Counted from the stretch's first letter, positions 1 to 8,894 are shown. The stretch is DNA of 64,000 nt from Microbacterium abyssi (GCF_015277895.1 NZ_CP063815.1:2976001-3040000), one strand, 5' to 3'. The notes: generated from the sequence alone by a model not told the origin. Translations and numbers: made by a program.

Positions 1-895
1 CAGGCATCTCCAGTTCGGGAATCTCGCTGAACTGCGCCCCGTGGTTTCGGGCGAGCTCCTGCAGCCCCGCCCGGAACGTGGCGACGGCGACCTCCTCTGT
101 CGACGGAGTCATCAACGCGTTCAGCGACTCACGTGCCTGGCGAGCCTGTGCGGCCAGGGCGGGCCGCATCTCGGCCGTCGCCCGCGCGGCGAACGCGAGC
201 GTCGCCAGCACCTCGTCGTGCACGAGCGCCTGCGCCCGGGCATCGACGTCGCGGCGCGCGGCGCTCTCCGCCTCGCGCGCCGCGGCGTCGCGCGCGAGGG
301 CCGCAGCGGCATCCGCTCGCTGCGCGCGGGCGAGCGTCGCACTCGCCAGCGCGCACAGCAGCACGGCCGTCGCGAAGGACTGCACATTGTTCGCGACGGC
401 GTTGGCGGAGCGGTCATCCATCGCGATGCGCAGCAGCGGCACGAACACTCCGAGGGCTCCCAGCACGATCCACCCGCCCGCGGGCCCCCAGGCGATCACG
501 GCCGCGAGAACCGGCAGCGAGGTGACGGTGAGCAACCAGGAGAGCTGACCGCTGGGCGAAGCTCCGCTGAGCGCGAGCACCGGCCAGGCGAGCGCGACGA
601 GAGCGAGGTACCCGCACGCCGCGACGCCGTTCATCACGGCGATCATGCGCCGCCCACTCCACTGTGCGAGCAGACCGACGGCGATCAGGATTCCGATGAT
701 CGTCAGGATCGCGGCCTGGAACGCGGGCGGATGCTCAGCGGGATCACCCTGGACGACGACGGTCGCGACACCCAGCGCGGCGAGCGCAGCCAGAGCGCCG
801 TTGCCGGCGGTCAGCACCCGCGCGGCTAGCAGTTCGTGACGTTCGGCAGACGACTCCTCGGCGCCTTCCGCGCGGAGGGACGCAGTGCGGCTCAT
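1..895 (-). CDS. Sensor histidine kinase, NarL/LytS-like, partial (3' end beyond window)
   Basis: About 298 codons are visible and the C-terminal ATPase domain lies beyond the left edge. Several hydrophobic segments (roughly residues 30-50, 62-78, 90-110, 120-155 and 170-188) are followed by an Ala/Arg/Glu-rich linker and a VHDEVLATL motif with His226, which resembles the phosphoacceptor of HisKA_3-type kinases. The ATG at 895 overlaps the TGA of the response-regulator gene (ATGA), so the two are translationally coupled. Membrane sensing and phosphotransfer to the upstream regulator follow from the family. The ligand is unknown. The fit to HisKA_3 is moderate because the ATPase domain cannot be seen. 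Confidence 0.75.
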   Translation of the reverse strand, partial: MSRTASLRAEGAEESSAERHELLAARVLTAGNGALAALAALGVATVVVQGDPAEHPPAFQAAILTIIGILIAVGLLAQWSGRRMIAVMNGVAACGYLALVALAWPVLALSGASPSGQLSWLLTVTSLPVLAAVIAWGPAGGWIVLGALGVFVPLLRIAMDDRSANAVANNVQSFATAVLLCALASATLARAQRADAAAALARDAAAREAESAARRDVDARAQALVHDEVLATLAFAARATAEMRPALAAQARQARESLNALMTPSTEEVAVATFRAGLQELARNHGAQFSEIPELEMP

Positions 896-1539
896 GTGCG
901 ACCGGGGACGGGGAGGTACCCGTCTTCGACTCCGCGTCGGTACAGCTCGACCTTGGTCGGGGCGGGGCGCCCGAGCCGCTGATAGACCAGTTTGATCCGC
1001 TTGAGGTGGTCATTGACCGTGTTCTCGCTGATCCCGAGTCGCGTCGCGACCTGCTTGGCTCCGATGCCGGAGGCGTACAGTGCGAGCACGCTCCGCTCGC
1101 GGTCGGTGAGCGGAGCGCTCTCCAGGTCGGGGTCCGCGTCGACGGTCACGGCCCATTCGGTGTCGACGATCGGCTCTCCGCGCGCCGCACGCTGGATCGC
1201 CGACAGGATCGCCGACGGCGGCGCGGACTTCCGCACCACCCCCAGCGCGTCGGTGCGGAGCGCCTCGCGAACGAGGAAGCGGTCCTCGCCCGAGGTCAGG
1301 AAAAGCACCGCGGCCTCGCGTTCCCGCAGTCGTTGCACGTTCTCGACGGGGGTGGTCCCATCGCGGAGCATGAGGTCGAGCACCACGAGATCGGGGTGCA
1401 GATCGGCCTGCCGGAGCTCACCGACCGACGAGACGGCTCCGACGAACTCGAGATCGCTCGCGCCGTCGATGAGCGGACCGATCGCCAGACCGACCAGTGC
1501 GTGGTCGTCGACGATCGCGACGCTGAATGTGCCCGCCAT
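892..1539 (-). CDS. LuxR/NarL-family response regulator
   Basis: 215 aa. The receiver domain shows the acidic pair D11-D12, phospho-acceptor Asp55 in LVVLDLML and the conserved Lys104. A C-terminal LuxR helix-turn-helix follows (about residues 145-200, motif GISENTVNDHLKRI). It is the first gene of a two-gene operon with the sensor kinase, which overlaps its stop codon. It should bind DNA after phosphorylation by that kinase. The ATG at 1539 leaves 65 bp to the divergent repair gene, so the promoter lies there. The regulon cannot be inferred from the window. Confidence 0.9.
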   Translation of the reverse strand: MAGTFSVAIVDDHALVGLAIGPLIDGASDLEFVGAVSSVGELRQADLHPDLVVLDLMLRDGTTPVENVQRLREREAAVLFLTSGEDRFLVREALRTDALGVVRKSAPPSAILSAIQRAARGEPIVDTEWAVTVDADPDLESAPLTDRERSVLALYASGIGAKQVATRLGISENTVNDHLKRIKLVYQRLGRPAPTKVELYRRGVEDGYLPVPGRT

Positions 1540-1604
1540 GGCTCAAACCTAGAGCAGTCCAGACATGCCGACACCTGGTTGCCGGTCGGTGCCAGACTGG
1601 ATGC

Positions 1605-2219
1605 ATGGCCCTGCACATCACCGACGACGCCGCTGCCGACCGGCTGCTCACCGAGAATCCGCTCGCCCTCCTGATCGGCATGCTCCTCGACCAGCAGGTC
1701 CCGATGGAGACGGCGTTCGCCGGACCGCTGAAGATCGAGCAGCGCACGGGGCGGGTCGATGCTGTCGCGATCGCCGGGATGGAGCCGGATCGCCTCTTGG
1801 AGGCGTTCAAGGAGACGCCGGCCGTGCACCGGTTCCCCGGCTCGATGGCGACTCGCGTGCAGACGCTGTGCCAGGAGCTCGTCGACTCCTGGGGCGGCGA
1901 TGCCTCGGCCCTGTGGACACAGGGGGACCCGGACGGGGCGGAGGTGCTGCGCCGTCTGAAGAAGCTGCCGGGCTTCGGCGAGCAGAAGGCGAAGATCTTC
2001 CTCGCACTGCTGGGCAAGCAGTACGGATTCACGGGTGAAGGCTGGCGCGAAGCCGCCGGAGCCTACGGCGAGGAGGGGTCGTACCGCAGCGTCGCCGACA
2101 TCGTCTCGCCCGAATCGCTCACCAAGGTGCGCGAGCACAAGCGGGCCATGAAATCCGCCGCGAAACTTGACGGGGCGCGGTTGAGCGAGCGCAGCGAGTC
2201 GAAACCCAGAAAGGGCTGA
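1605..2219 (+). CDS. HhH-GPD-type base-excision DNA repair protein
   Basis: 204 aa. A helix-hairpin-helix motif LPGFGEQKAK (residues 121-130) and the surrounding helical region match a compact HhH-GPD family common in actinobacteria. It probably acts as, or derives from, a DNA glycosylase; Asp165 in YRSVADIV is a candidate catalytic residue. I chose the ATG at 1605 (MALHITDD) because the upstream in-frame codons look non-coding. The last residues (ARLSERSESKPRKG) are translated from an intergenic-type repeat, so the tail is probably a recent extension. The DUF1801 gene starts 2 bp after the stop, suggesting co-transcription. Confidence 0.85.
   Translation: MALHITDDAAADRLLTENPLALLIGMLLDQQVPMETAFAGPLKIEQRTGRVDAVAIAGMEPDRLLEAFKETPAVHRFPGSMATRVQTLCQELVDSWGGDASALWTQGDPDGAEVLRRLKKLPGFGEQKAKIFLALLGKQYGFTGEGWREAAGAYGEEGSYRSVADIVSPESLTKVREHKRAMKSAAKLDGARLSERSESKPRKG
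2179..2207 (+). repeat. REP-like repeat copy inside the 3' end of a gene
   Basis: A 29-bp copy of the repeat with core TTGAGCGAGCGCAGCGAG followed by TCGAAACCC. The same word occurs at 13567-13655, 30943-30966 and 41216-41273, and in reverse orientation at 13451-13513 and 41106-41175. Here it lies inside the coding sequence and is read as LSERSESKP. Confidence 0.85.
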
Positions 2220-2221
2220 TC

Positions 2222-2644
2222 ATGCAGAAGACAGGGGGCAGCGTCGGCGCCTTCATCGCCGATGTCACGCCGGCAGTGCGGCGCCGGGATGCCGAGACGC
2301 TGACCGCGCTGCTGCAGGAGATCTCCGGCCGCGAACCCGAGCTGTGGGGCACGATCATCGGATTCGGCAGCTGCCATTACCGCTACCCGACCGGCAACGA
2401 AGGCGACATGCCGGTGCTCGGCTTCGCCCCGCGCAAGGGCGCGTCGACGCTCTATCTCGACAGCACCTACAGGCACCGCGACGCGCTCGCGGGGCTCGGA
2501 CCGCACACCGTCGGCGCGGGCTGCCTGTACATCAAGGACCTCGAGAAGGTCGACCTCGACGTGCTCCGTCCGATCCTCGAGGACGTACTCGCGTGGACCG
2601 AGGCCGGCGGCGACGACTACGCCCGCATCACCGTGATCGACTGA
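2222..2644 (+). CDS. DUF1801 domain-containing protein
   Basis: 140 aa. The length and the sequence around GFGSCHYRYPTG, GFAPRKGASTLYL and the C-terminal DLEKVDLDVLRPILEDVL match DUF1801 (YdhG-like) proteins, small cytoplasmic proteins with no settled function. It starts 2 bp downstream of the repair gene with no room for its own promoter, so the two form an operon. No membrane segment or signal peptide is visible. Confidence 0.8.
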   Translation: MQKTGGSVGAFIADVTPAVRRRDAETLTALLQEISGREPELWGTIIGFGSCHYRYPTGNEGDMPVLGFAPRKGASTLYLDSTYRHRDALAGLGPHTVGAGCLYIKDLEKVDLDVLRPILEDVLAWTEAGGDDYARITVID

Positions 2645-2728
2645 AGATCGTCCGCGGCGGCGTTGTCAAGGCCGCTGCGCCGCGTCGCCCGACGTCGCAT
2701 GATGGAGGCGGCCGACAGAAGGAGCCGC

Positions 2729-3190
2729 ATGTCGAGGAACGTCCGAAAGCTGCTTTGTCCACCAGATTCCGTGTTCCGCGTCCTCGCGGACGGGTGGCTG
2801 TACCCCTCCTGGGTCGTCGGAGCGTCGCGCATGCGTGACGTCGACCCCGAGTGGCCACGGGCCGGAGCGCGGCTGCACCACTCCGTCGGCGTGTGGCCCG
2901 CGCTGCTCGACGACACCACGAGCAGCGTGAGGTGGCATCCTCCTCACCAGATGGTGATGACCGCGCGAGGATGGCCTCTCGGCGAAGCCCGGGTGACAGT
3001 CGACGTCAAGACCGCGGCAGGAGGATGCCTGGTGCGAATCCAGGAGGAGGCGATCAGCGGGCCGGCCAAGGCGATACCGGCCGCCGTCGCGGACATCCTT
3101 CTGCAGTGGCGCAACGCCGAGACTCTGCATCGGCTGGCGTATCTGGCCGAGGGGCTCGCGCCGCAGCACGTCGCATCGGAGACCGCTTGA
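2729..3190 (+). CDS. SRPBCC-family (START-like) protein
   Basis: 153 aa. The start MSRNVRKLL is supported by AAGGAG about 5 bp upstream; the longer in-frame extension looks non-coding. The pattern of a small lipid/ligand-binding SRPBCC fold is recognisable (YPSWVVGASRMRDVDPEWP, then HHSVGVWPA). The ligand is unknown. Its TGA overlaps by one base the ATG of the oxidoreductase gene, so the two are coupled and may act on the same hydrophobic substrate; this is inference from position. Confidence 0.75.
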   Translation: MSRNVRKLLCPPDSVFRVLADGWLYPSWVVGASRMRDVDPEWPRAGARLHHSVGVWPALLDDTTSSVRWHPPHQMVMTARGWPLGEARVTVDVKTAAGGCLVRIQEEAISGPAKAIPAAVADILLQWRNAETLHRLAYLAEGLAPQHVASETA

Positions 3191-4665
3191 TGGCGCGCTC
3201 GTTCGACGTCGACGCGACCGTCGTCGGAGCAGGTCCCAACGGGCTCGCGGCCGCCGTGACCCTGGCGCGAGCCGGACTCAGCGTGCGTGTCTTCGAGCGC
3301 GCACCGAGCGCCGGCGGCGGAGCGGCGACCGCGGAGCTCACACTGCCGGGATTCCGTCACGATGTGTGCTCGGCGGTGCACCCGCTGGCTTTCGAGTCCC
3401 GGTTCTTCCGCGAGTTCGGGCTGGCTCGGCGGGTGGAGTTCGCCGTGCCGGAGATCTCGTTCGCACACCCGCTCGATGGCGGCCGCGCGGGGATCGCGCA
3501 TCGCTCGCTGGCCCGCACCGCGGAGGGACTCGGTGCCGATGGCACGGCGTACGCACGGCTGATGCGGCCGCTGGTCGACCGCGCGACGCGAGTGTCGGAC
3601 TTCACCGGAGACACGCTTCTGCGCGTGCCGCGTGACATCCCGACCGCGGCCGTGTTCGGCGCGGCGGCTCTGGAGCAGGGCAGCCCGCTGTGGAATCTCC
3701 GATTCCGCGAGGACGTCGCACCGGCCATGCTCACCGGCGTGGCCGCGCACACGATCCTGCCCATGCCGGGTCTCGCGGGCTCGGGCGCGGGGCTCGCGTT
3801 GACGGCGTATGCGCATGCGAAGGGGTGGCCGATCCCGATCGGCGGAAGCCAGGCGATCGTCGACGCCATGATCGCCGACCTTCGCGCGCATGGCGGCGAG
3901 CTCGTGACGGACCACGAGGTGGCATCTCTGGACGAGCTGCCGCCGTCGCGGGTCACCCTGCTCGATGTCACCCCTCGCGCGCTGAGTCGGATGGCCAGCG
4001 ATCGGATGCCGGACGCCTACCGTCGCGCGCTGGCGCGCTTCCGCTACGGAAACGCCGTGGCGAAGGTCGACTTCGCTCTGTCCGACCCCGTGCCGTGGAC
4101 GAATCCGGAACTCCGACGAGCGGGAACGCTCCATCTCGGCGGCACGCGCGAGGAGATCGCTGCCGCCGAGAACGCCGTCACGCGCGGCATCCTCTCCGAC
4201 GCTCCCTATGTTCTCGTCTCACAGCCCTCGATGTTCGACCAGACCCGCGCTCCTGCCGGTCAGCACACCCTCTGGGCCTACACGCACGTGCCGGCCGCAT
4301 CACAAGAGGACAGGTCGGAGGCGATCATCCGGCAGATCGAACGTTTCGCGCCAGGGTTCCGCGACACGATCCTGTCGACCTCGTCGCGGACGGCCATCGA
4401 GGTCGAACGCCACAACCCGAACTACGTGCGCGGCGATATCTCCTCGGGCAGCCCTGACCTCATGCAGCTGCTGCGTCGGCCGGTGCTGAGGCCGGATCCG
4501 TGGTGCACCCCGATGCCGGGCGTCTACCTCTGCGGCGCCTCCACGACCCCTGGCCCCGGCGTGCACGGACTGCCCGGCTGGCACGCGGCCCTGAGCGCGC
4601 TCAGGCACGACTTCGGCAGCCGCGCGCTGCCGGATCTCTCGCCGACCTCCGACGAAGCGGCGTGA
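3190..4665 (+). CDS. Phytoene-desaturase-like FAD-dependent oxidoreductase
   Basis: 491 aa. An N-terminal Rossmann motif VVGAGPNGLAAA (residues 11-22) binds FAD, and a C-terminal segment (VYLCGASTTPGPGVHGLPGWHAAL) matches the second FAD-contact region of the phytoene dehydrogenase/CrtI-related family COG1233. These enzymes remove electrons from, or isomerise, hydrophobic polyene-like substrates, but many members are uncharacterised. No other carotenoid genes are nearby, so a carotenoid role is not supported by context. It starts on the last base of the SRPBCC gene, implying co-translation. Confidence 0.85.
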   Translation: MARSFDVDATVVGAGPNGLAAAVTLARAGLSVRVFERAPSAGGGAATAELTLPGFRHDVCSAVHPLAFESRFFREFGLARRVEFAVPEISFAHPLDGGRAGIAHRSLARTAEGLGADGTAYARLMRPLVDRATRVSDFTGDTLLRVPRDIPTAAVFGAAALEQGSPLWNLRFREDVAPAMLTGVAAHTILPMPGLAGSGAGLALTAYAHAKGWPIPIGGSQAIVDAMIADLRAHGGELVTDHEVASLDELPPSRVTLLDVTPRALSRMASDRMPDAYRRALARFRYGNAVAKVDFALSDPVPWTNPELRRAGTLHLGGTREEIAAAENAVTRGILSDAPYVLVSQPSMFDQTRAPAGQHTLWAYTHVPAASQEDRSEAIIRQIERFAPGFRDTILSTSSRTAIEVERHNPNYVRGDISSGSPDLMQLLRRPVLRPDPWCTPMPGVYLCGASTTPGPGVHGLPGWHAALSALRHDFGSRALPDLSPTSDEAA

Positions 4666-4671
4666 CATCCG

Positions 4672-5490
4672 TCAGCTGCGCCCGTAGCGCGCCACGATCT
4701 CCTCGGTCAGCGACGGCCAGATGCGCTTGTGCTCGTCGCCGAACGCGACGCCCGACAGGAACGCGGCCGCCAGGTCACGGGAGCGGTCGATGAACAGGAA
4801 GCTGCCCTGTCCGCCGAAGTGCCCGGCGGTCTCCGGCGGCATGGCGTCGCCGAGCCAGTGCGGGCTCTTGGCGCCCTTGAGCTCGAACCCCAGCCCCCAC
4901 TGGTTGTCGTCGAAAGAACCGTAGCCGGGCACGACACCGCGCAGTCCGCGCCGCGAGACCATGAGCGCGAGGTCGCGCAGCTCGACGGGGACCAGTGTCG
5001 GACGCAGTACCTCGCGGCCGAACTTCATCAGGTCATCGATCGACGCTCGGTACCCGGCCGACGGACGACCGCTCACGTCGATGTCGCGCATGCCCAGGGG
5101 ACCGGTGACCTCACGAGTCATCCAATCGGCGAACGGCTCGCCCACCGCTTCGGCGACGTGCGCGCCGAGAGCGTCGAACCCGGCGTTCGAGTAGATGCGG
5201 CGCGTTCCGGCAGCCGCCTGTGTCTGCTCGCCCTCGAACGGCAGCCCGCTGGTGTGGTCGAGCAGATTGAGCAGCGTCGACCCTTCCGGGCCGGCCGGCT
5301 CGTCGAGGTCGACCAGCCCGCGCTCGACGGCGATCAGCGCACCCCACGCCGAGATGGGCTTCGACACCGACGCGAGCGCAAGCGCCGCGCGCGCGTCGCC
5401 CTGCACCGCGAGAGTCTGCTCCGAACCGGTCACCCCCACCAGTGCCGCATGAGGGAAGCCTTCTGTCGCTGCGAAAGTCGTCGTCTCCAC
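4672..5490 (-). CDS. Serine hydrolase, beta-lactamase class C / S12 family
   Basis: 272 aa from a GTG start. The S12 signature residues are present: Ser41-V-S-Lys44 (SxxK), Tyr100-Ser-Asn102 (YxN), and a late HFGGQG segment in place of the KTG box (HxG, as in esterase/DD-peptidase-type members). No signal peptide is evident, so a cytoplasmic esterase or peptidase is more likely than a secreted beta-lactamase. An alternative start at 5538 would add 16 residues of poor coding character. It is convergent with the oxidoreductase, with 6 bp between the stops. Confidence 0.85.
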   Translation of the reverse strand: METTTFAATEGFPHAALVGVTGSEQTLAVQGDARAALALASVSKPISAWGALIAVERGLVDLDEPAGPEGSTLLNLLDHTSGLPFEGEQTQAAAGTRRIYSNAGFDALGAHVAEAVGEPFADWMTREVTGPLGMRDIDVSGRPSAGYRASIDDLMKFGREVLRPTLVPVELRDLALMVSRRGLRGVVPGYGSFDDNQWGLGFELKGAKSPHWLGDAMPPETAGHFGGQGSFLFIDRSRDLAAAFLSGVAFGDEHKRIWPSLTEEIVARYGRS

Positions 5491-5543
5491 GCTGCCATCG
5501 TCGCACGACCTGCCATCGGCGCGCGGGGCACGGCACACGTGCG

Positions 5544-7229
5544 TCAGCCGCCGCAGACCTCCGCTCGCCCCTCGCCCACCCGCACGTGCGGCGATCCGGC
5601 CGCGTGCCGAAGCCAGCGGCGATCGTGCGTGACTGTGACGACCGCGCCCGGATGCGACTGGACGGCATGCTCGAGCTGCTCGACCAGTTCGGGGTCGAGA
5701 TGGTTCGTCGGCTCGTCCATCAGCAGCAGATCGCTGGGAACGCTCAGCGCCATAGCCAGGTCGAGCCGGCGCCGCTGACCGATCGACAGATCGCGCACCG
5801 GACGCTCGAACTCCTCCTCAGGCAGCAGTCCCAGCGCCAGCAGCCTCGCCGCCGCATCATCACGGAAGGCCGAGACGGCACGCGCGAACGCGTCGACGAC
5901 CGCGCCGGCTGGTGGTGCCGTGACGTCCTGACGCAGCCAGGAGACGCGCAGTCCGGGTGCCCGTTCGACGAAGCCGGCCTCGGGAGCGAGCTCACCGGCG
6001 AGCAACCGCAGCAACGTCGTCTTTCCCGAACCGTTCGGGCCGATCACGGACCAGCGCTGTCCAGCGTGCAGCATCCATCCTGCCATCCGGATCCGCGGCT
6101 CGGCGTCCCGGCGCACGCCCTCGATCAAGACGAGCGGGCTCTCGGAGGAGGGCGCGGAGCCGGCGCCGAGGTCGGCGGCGAACCGCAGCGGCTCCGGCGG
6201 CGGCGCGACCGGCTCGGCACGCAACCGGGCTACCCGCTCTTTCGCCATGCGGATACGGCCCATGGCGCCGTGATCGCGACTGCGTGCGCGGAACGCGCCA
6301 TGACCGAATCCGTCGAGCTCGAGCTTGCGCGGGATCGCGCTGAGGCGGAAGCCGTTCGCCGCCACGAGCCCCTCGTTGCGGGCGAGCTCGGCCTTCCATT
6401 CCTCGTGCCGCTCGGCCTGACGGCGGCGCTCGGTGGCCCGTGCGACGAGGAATCCGGCGTAGCCGTCGCCATAGCGGCGCAGAGCGGCATCCTGTACGTG
6501 GACGATGTCGTCTGCGAACCTCTCCAGGAAGGCGCGGTCATGCGTCACCACCACCAGAGCCCCGCGGTGGCCGGACAGCCTCTCCTCGAGCCACGCCAGC
6601 GCGGCATCGTCGAGGTCGTTCGTCGGCTCATCGAGCAGCAGCAGTTCGGCCATCGACGACAGCGCCACCGCAAGCGCGAGGCGGGCTCGCTCGCCGCCGG
6701 AGAGTTCGGCGACCGGCCGTCGCCGGTCCAGCCCGCCCACGCCGAGCTGATCCAGAGCCGCGTCGATGCGCGCGTCGACGCGATAGCCGTCGCGCGATTC
6801 GAACCGGTCGATCAGCTCGGCGAGCTCGTCGAGCAGCCCCGACTGCACGGCGCCGACAGCGTGCGCCAGCCGCTCGGAAACGGTCTGAATGTCCTGCTCA
6901 AGAGCGCGCAGGTCGGCAATCAGCAGATCGACGGCATCCTGCACGGTTGCCGCGTCGGGGAAGCGTGGGTCCTGAGCGGCGTGCGCGATGCCACCGGGGA
7001 TGACGACCCGCGCCTCGCCAGAGACCGGAATCACCGGGCCTGCGATCAGATCGAGCAGGGTCGATTTGCCGGCGCCATTGTCGCCGATGATCGCCAGTCG
7101 GTCGGTGCGGCCGACGACCAGATCGACGCGGTCGAGCACGACGCGGTCGGCGAAGCGGACTGTCGCCGACCGCAGAGCGCACATGCGGTGGTCGCGACGA
7201 GATGGTGTGGAAAGAGCAGATGGGAACAT
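5544..7229 (-). CDS. ABC-F family ATP-binding protein, possible ribosome-protection (antibiotic resistance) factor
   Basis: 561 aa with two nucleotide-binding domains and no membrane segments, the ABC-F architecture. Walker A motifs are GDNGAGKST (residues 49-57) and GPNGSGKTT, signatures are LSGGERARL and LSIGQRRRLDL, and Walker B motifs are LLLDEPTNDLD and LLMDEPTNHLD. ABC-F proteins bind the ribosomal E site; some dislodge macrolides, lincosamides or pleuromutilins. The ATG at 7229 has a strong GGAGAGGAG Shine-Dalgarno. Upstream lies a structured leader able to pair with that site, the layout typical of drug-inducible resistance genes. A housekeeping EttA-like role cannot be excluded from the protein alone. 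Confidence 0.9.
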   Translation of the reverse strand: MFPSALSTPSRRDHRMCALRSATVRFADRVVLDRVDLVVGRTDRLAIIGDNGAGKSTLLDLIAGPVIPVSGEARVVIPGGIAHAAQDPRFPDAATVQDAVDLLIADLRALEQDIQTVSERLAHAVGAVQSGLLDELAELIDRFESRDGYRVDARIDAALDQLGVGGLDRRRPVAELSGGERARLALAVALSSMAELLLLDEPTNDLDDAALAWLEERLSGHRGALVVVTHDRAFLERFADDIVHVQDAALRRYGDGYAGFLVARATERRRQAERHEEWKAELARNEGLVAANGFRLSAIPRKLELDGFGHGAFRARSRDHGAMGRIRMAKERVARLRAEPVAPPPEPLRFAADLGAGSAPSSESPLVLIEGVRRDAEPRIRMAGWMLHAGQRWSVIGPNGSGKTTLLRLLAGELAPEAGFVERAPGLRVSWLRQDVTAPPAGAVVDAFARAVSAFRDDAAARLLALGLLPEEEFERPVRDLSIGQRRRLDLAMALSVPSDLLLMDEPTNHLDPELVEQLEHAVQSHPGAVVTVTHDRRWLRHAAGSPHVRVGEGRAEVCGG

Positions 7230-7238
7230 GAGGACTCC

Positions 7239-7353
7239 TCTCCGCAGCGGTCTGCGACCGTCGCGGCGATTCACGCATCACGGATGCGGATCGGAACAGG
7301 GATCTCGAGCGCGCCGGAAGGACGACACGATCGCTCAGGACCCGCTGCGGAGA
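7239..7353 (-). promoter_or_regulatory. Candidate attenuator: 12-bp inverted repeat pairing with the ABC-F ribosome binding site
   Basis: In the minus-strand transcript, TCTCCGCAGCGG (complement of 7342-7353) is perfectly complementary to CCGCTGCGGAGA (complement of 7239-7250). The second arm runs into the GGAGAGGAG Shine-Dalgarno of the ABC-F gene, so pairing would mask initiation. The first arm lies in the last codons of a short upstream ORF, so a ribosome on that ORF would compete with the pairing. The inverted repeat is directly visible; the regulatory role is inferred. Confidence 0.6.
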
Positions 7354-7409
7354 TGTCTCGACGCAGCGTCCCGATCTAGAGAATCAGAGTACCCACGGTC
7401 GACGACCAT
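7335..7409 (-). CDS. Candidate leader peptide upstream of the ABC-F gene
   Basis: A 24-codon ORF (ATG at 7409, beginning MVVDRGYSDS and ending HLRSGS, then TGA) lies between the glyS terminator and the ABC-F gene. Its last codons contain one arm of the inverted repeat that can pair with the ABC-F Shine-Dalgarno. No clear ribosome binding site precedes it. A possible -10 (TATGGT) overlaps its ATG, so the real leader could be shorter, for example the six-codon ORF starting at the GTG of GTGGGTACTCTG. Speculative as a gene. Confidence 0.35.
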   Translation of the reverse strand: MVVDRGYSDSLDRDAASRHLRSGS

Positions 7410-7421
7410 AGCAGAAAAGCA

Positions 7422-7453
7422 GAGCCCCGATTCAGATGTCTGAATCGGGGCTC
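7422..7453 (-). terminator. Intrinsic terminator after glyS
   Basis: Perfect 15-bp inverted repeat GAGCCCCGATTCAGA / TCTGAATCGGGGCTC with a two-base centre, followed on the minus strand by TGCTTTTCTGC. It lies 23 bp past the glyS stop and ahead of the ABC-F leader. Confidence 0.85.
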
Positions 7454-7475
7454 CGGATGCTGCGAATGCTGCGGG

Positions 7476-8861
7476 TCAGGCGCCCTTCAGACGATCCGCG
7501 AGGTATGCGTGCAGGCCGTCGATCGAGATGCGCTCCTGCGCCATCGAGTCGCGGTCGCGCACGGTGACCGCGTGGTCGTCGAGCGAGTCGAAGTCGACCG
7601 TGACGCAGAACGGCGTGCCGATCTCATCCTGACGACGGTAGCGACGGCCGATGGCACCGGCGTCGTCGAAGTCGATCGTCCAGCGGCCGCGGAGCGAATC
7701 GGCGACCTCGCGCGCCAGCGGCGACAGGCGCTCGTTGCGCGACAGCGGCAGGACGGCGACCTTGACCGGCGCCAGGCGCGGGTCGAGCTTGAGCACCGTG
7801 CGGGTGTCGGTGCCGCCCTTGGCATTGGGCACCTCTTCTTCGACGTAGCTGTCGACGAGGAACGCCATCATCGAGCGGGTCAGGCCGAACGACGGTTCGA
7901 TCACGTACGGCGTGTACCGGTCGCCGGAGGCCTGGTCGAAGTAGGTCAGGCTCTGGCCGGATGCCTCGGAGTGGCTGGACAGGTCGTAGTCGGTGCGGTT
8001 CGCGACGCCCATGAGCTCGCCCCACTCCGAGCCCTGGAAACCGAAGCGGTACTCGAAGTCGATGGTGCCGGCCGAATAGTGCGCGCGCTCGTCCTCAGGG
8101 ACGTCGAATTGGCGCATGTTCTCGGGGTCGATACCCAGGTCGATGAACCAGTTCCAGCAGGTCTCCACCCAGTGCTCGAACCACTGCTGCGCCTCGGCGG
8201 GCGGCACGAAGAACTCGATCTCCATCTGCTCGAACTCGCGCGTGCGGAAGATGAAGTTACCCGGCGTGATCTCGTTGCGGAACGCCTTGCCGACCTGGCC
8301 GATGCCGAACGGCGGCTTCTTGCGGCTCGCAGTGAGCACGTTCGTGAAGTTGACGAAGATTCCCTGCGCGGTCTCGGGGCGAAGGTAGTGCAGGCCCGAC
8401 TCGTCATCGACGACGCCGAGGTAGGTCTTCACCAGGCCGGAGAACGATTTCGGCTCGGTCCACTTGCCGCGGGTGCCGCAGTCGGGGCAGACGATGTCGG
8501 CCATGCCGTTCTCGGGCTTGCGGCCCTTCTTCGCCTCGAAGGCTTCGATGAGGTGATCCTCGCGGTGGCGCTTGTGACACTGCAGGCACTCGACCAGCGG
8601 ATCGCTGAACGTGGCGACGTGACCAGAGGCCTCCCACACGCGCTTGGGAAGGATGATCGAGGAGTCCAGGCCCACCATGTCGCCGCGTCCGCGGACGAAG
8701 GCCTGCCACCACTGACGGCGGATATTCTCCTTCAGCTCGGTGCCGAGGGGGCCGTAGTCCCATGCAGATCGCGAACCGCCGTAGATCTCACCCGCTTGGA
8801 ACACGAACCCGCGGTGGCGGGCGAGGCTGATGACCTTGTCAAGACGGGACTGTTCGGCCAC
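7476..8861 (-). CDS. glyS: Glycine--tRNA ligase (single-subunit, alpha2 type)
   Basis: 461 aa from a GTG start ([21 protein letters not shown]). This is the class II alpha2-type enzyme: motif 2 is around [21 protein letters not shown], motif 3 around [10 protein letters not shown], and an anticodon-binding domain follows. A zinc-like CLQCHKRH...CPDCG pair lies in the N-terminal half. It charges tRNA-Gly with glycine in the cytoplasm. The longer reading frame up to 8951 was rejected because the extra codons are promoter/leader-like. A strong hairpin terminator follows, and a candidate -10 and a 16-bp palindrome precede it. Confidence 0.97.
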   Translation of the reverse strand: MAEQSRLDKVISLARHRGFVFQAGEIYGGSRSAWDYGPLGTELKENIRRQWWQAFVRGRGDMVGLDSSIILPKRVWEASGHVATFSDPLVECLQCHKRHREDHLIEAFEAKKGRKPENGMADIVCPDCGTRGKWTEPKSFSGLVKTYLGVVDDESGLHYLRPETAQGIFVNFTNVLTASRKKPPFGIGQVGKAFRNEITPGNFIFRTREFEQMEIEFFVPPAEAQQWFEHWVETCWNWFIDLGIDPENMRQFDVPEDERAHYSAGTIDFEYRFGFQGSEWGELMGVANRTDYDLSSHSEASGQSLTYFDQASGDRYTPYVIEPSFGLTRSMMAFLVDSYVEEEVPNAKGGTDTRTVLKLDPRLAPVKVAVLPLSRNERLSPLAREVADSLRGRWTIDFDDAGAIGRRYRRQDEIGTPFCVTVDFDSLDDHAVTVRDRDSMAQERISIDGLHAYLADRLKGA

Positions 8862-8894
8862 GGTGGCTCCAATGGTCGGATGCGACGGGAATGC

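Noticed and set aside
2851..4665. A longer oxidoreductase (604 aa) starting at 2851
   Set aside because: The first 113 codons overlap the SRPBCC gene in another frame and are low-complexity; the FAD motif begins 11 residues after ATG 3190.
5442..7379. A 645-codon open frame on the plus strand opposite the ABC-F gene
   Set aside because: The minus strand encodes an ABC-F protein with all motifs; the plus frame has no recognisable domain and is Arg/Gln-rich.
7422..7453. T-box or riboswitch before the ABC-F gene
   Set aside because: It is a perfect hairpin directly after glyS with a T-rich tail and no T-box sequence or anti-terminator; a terminator explains it.
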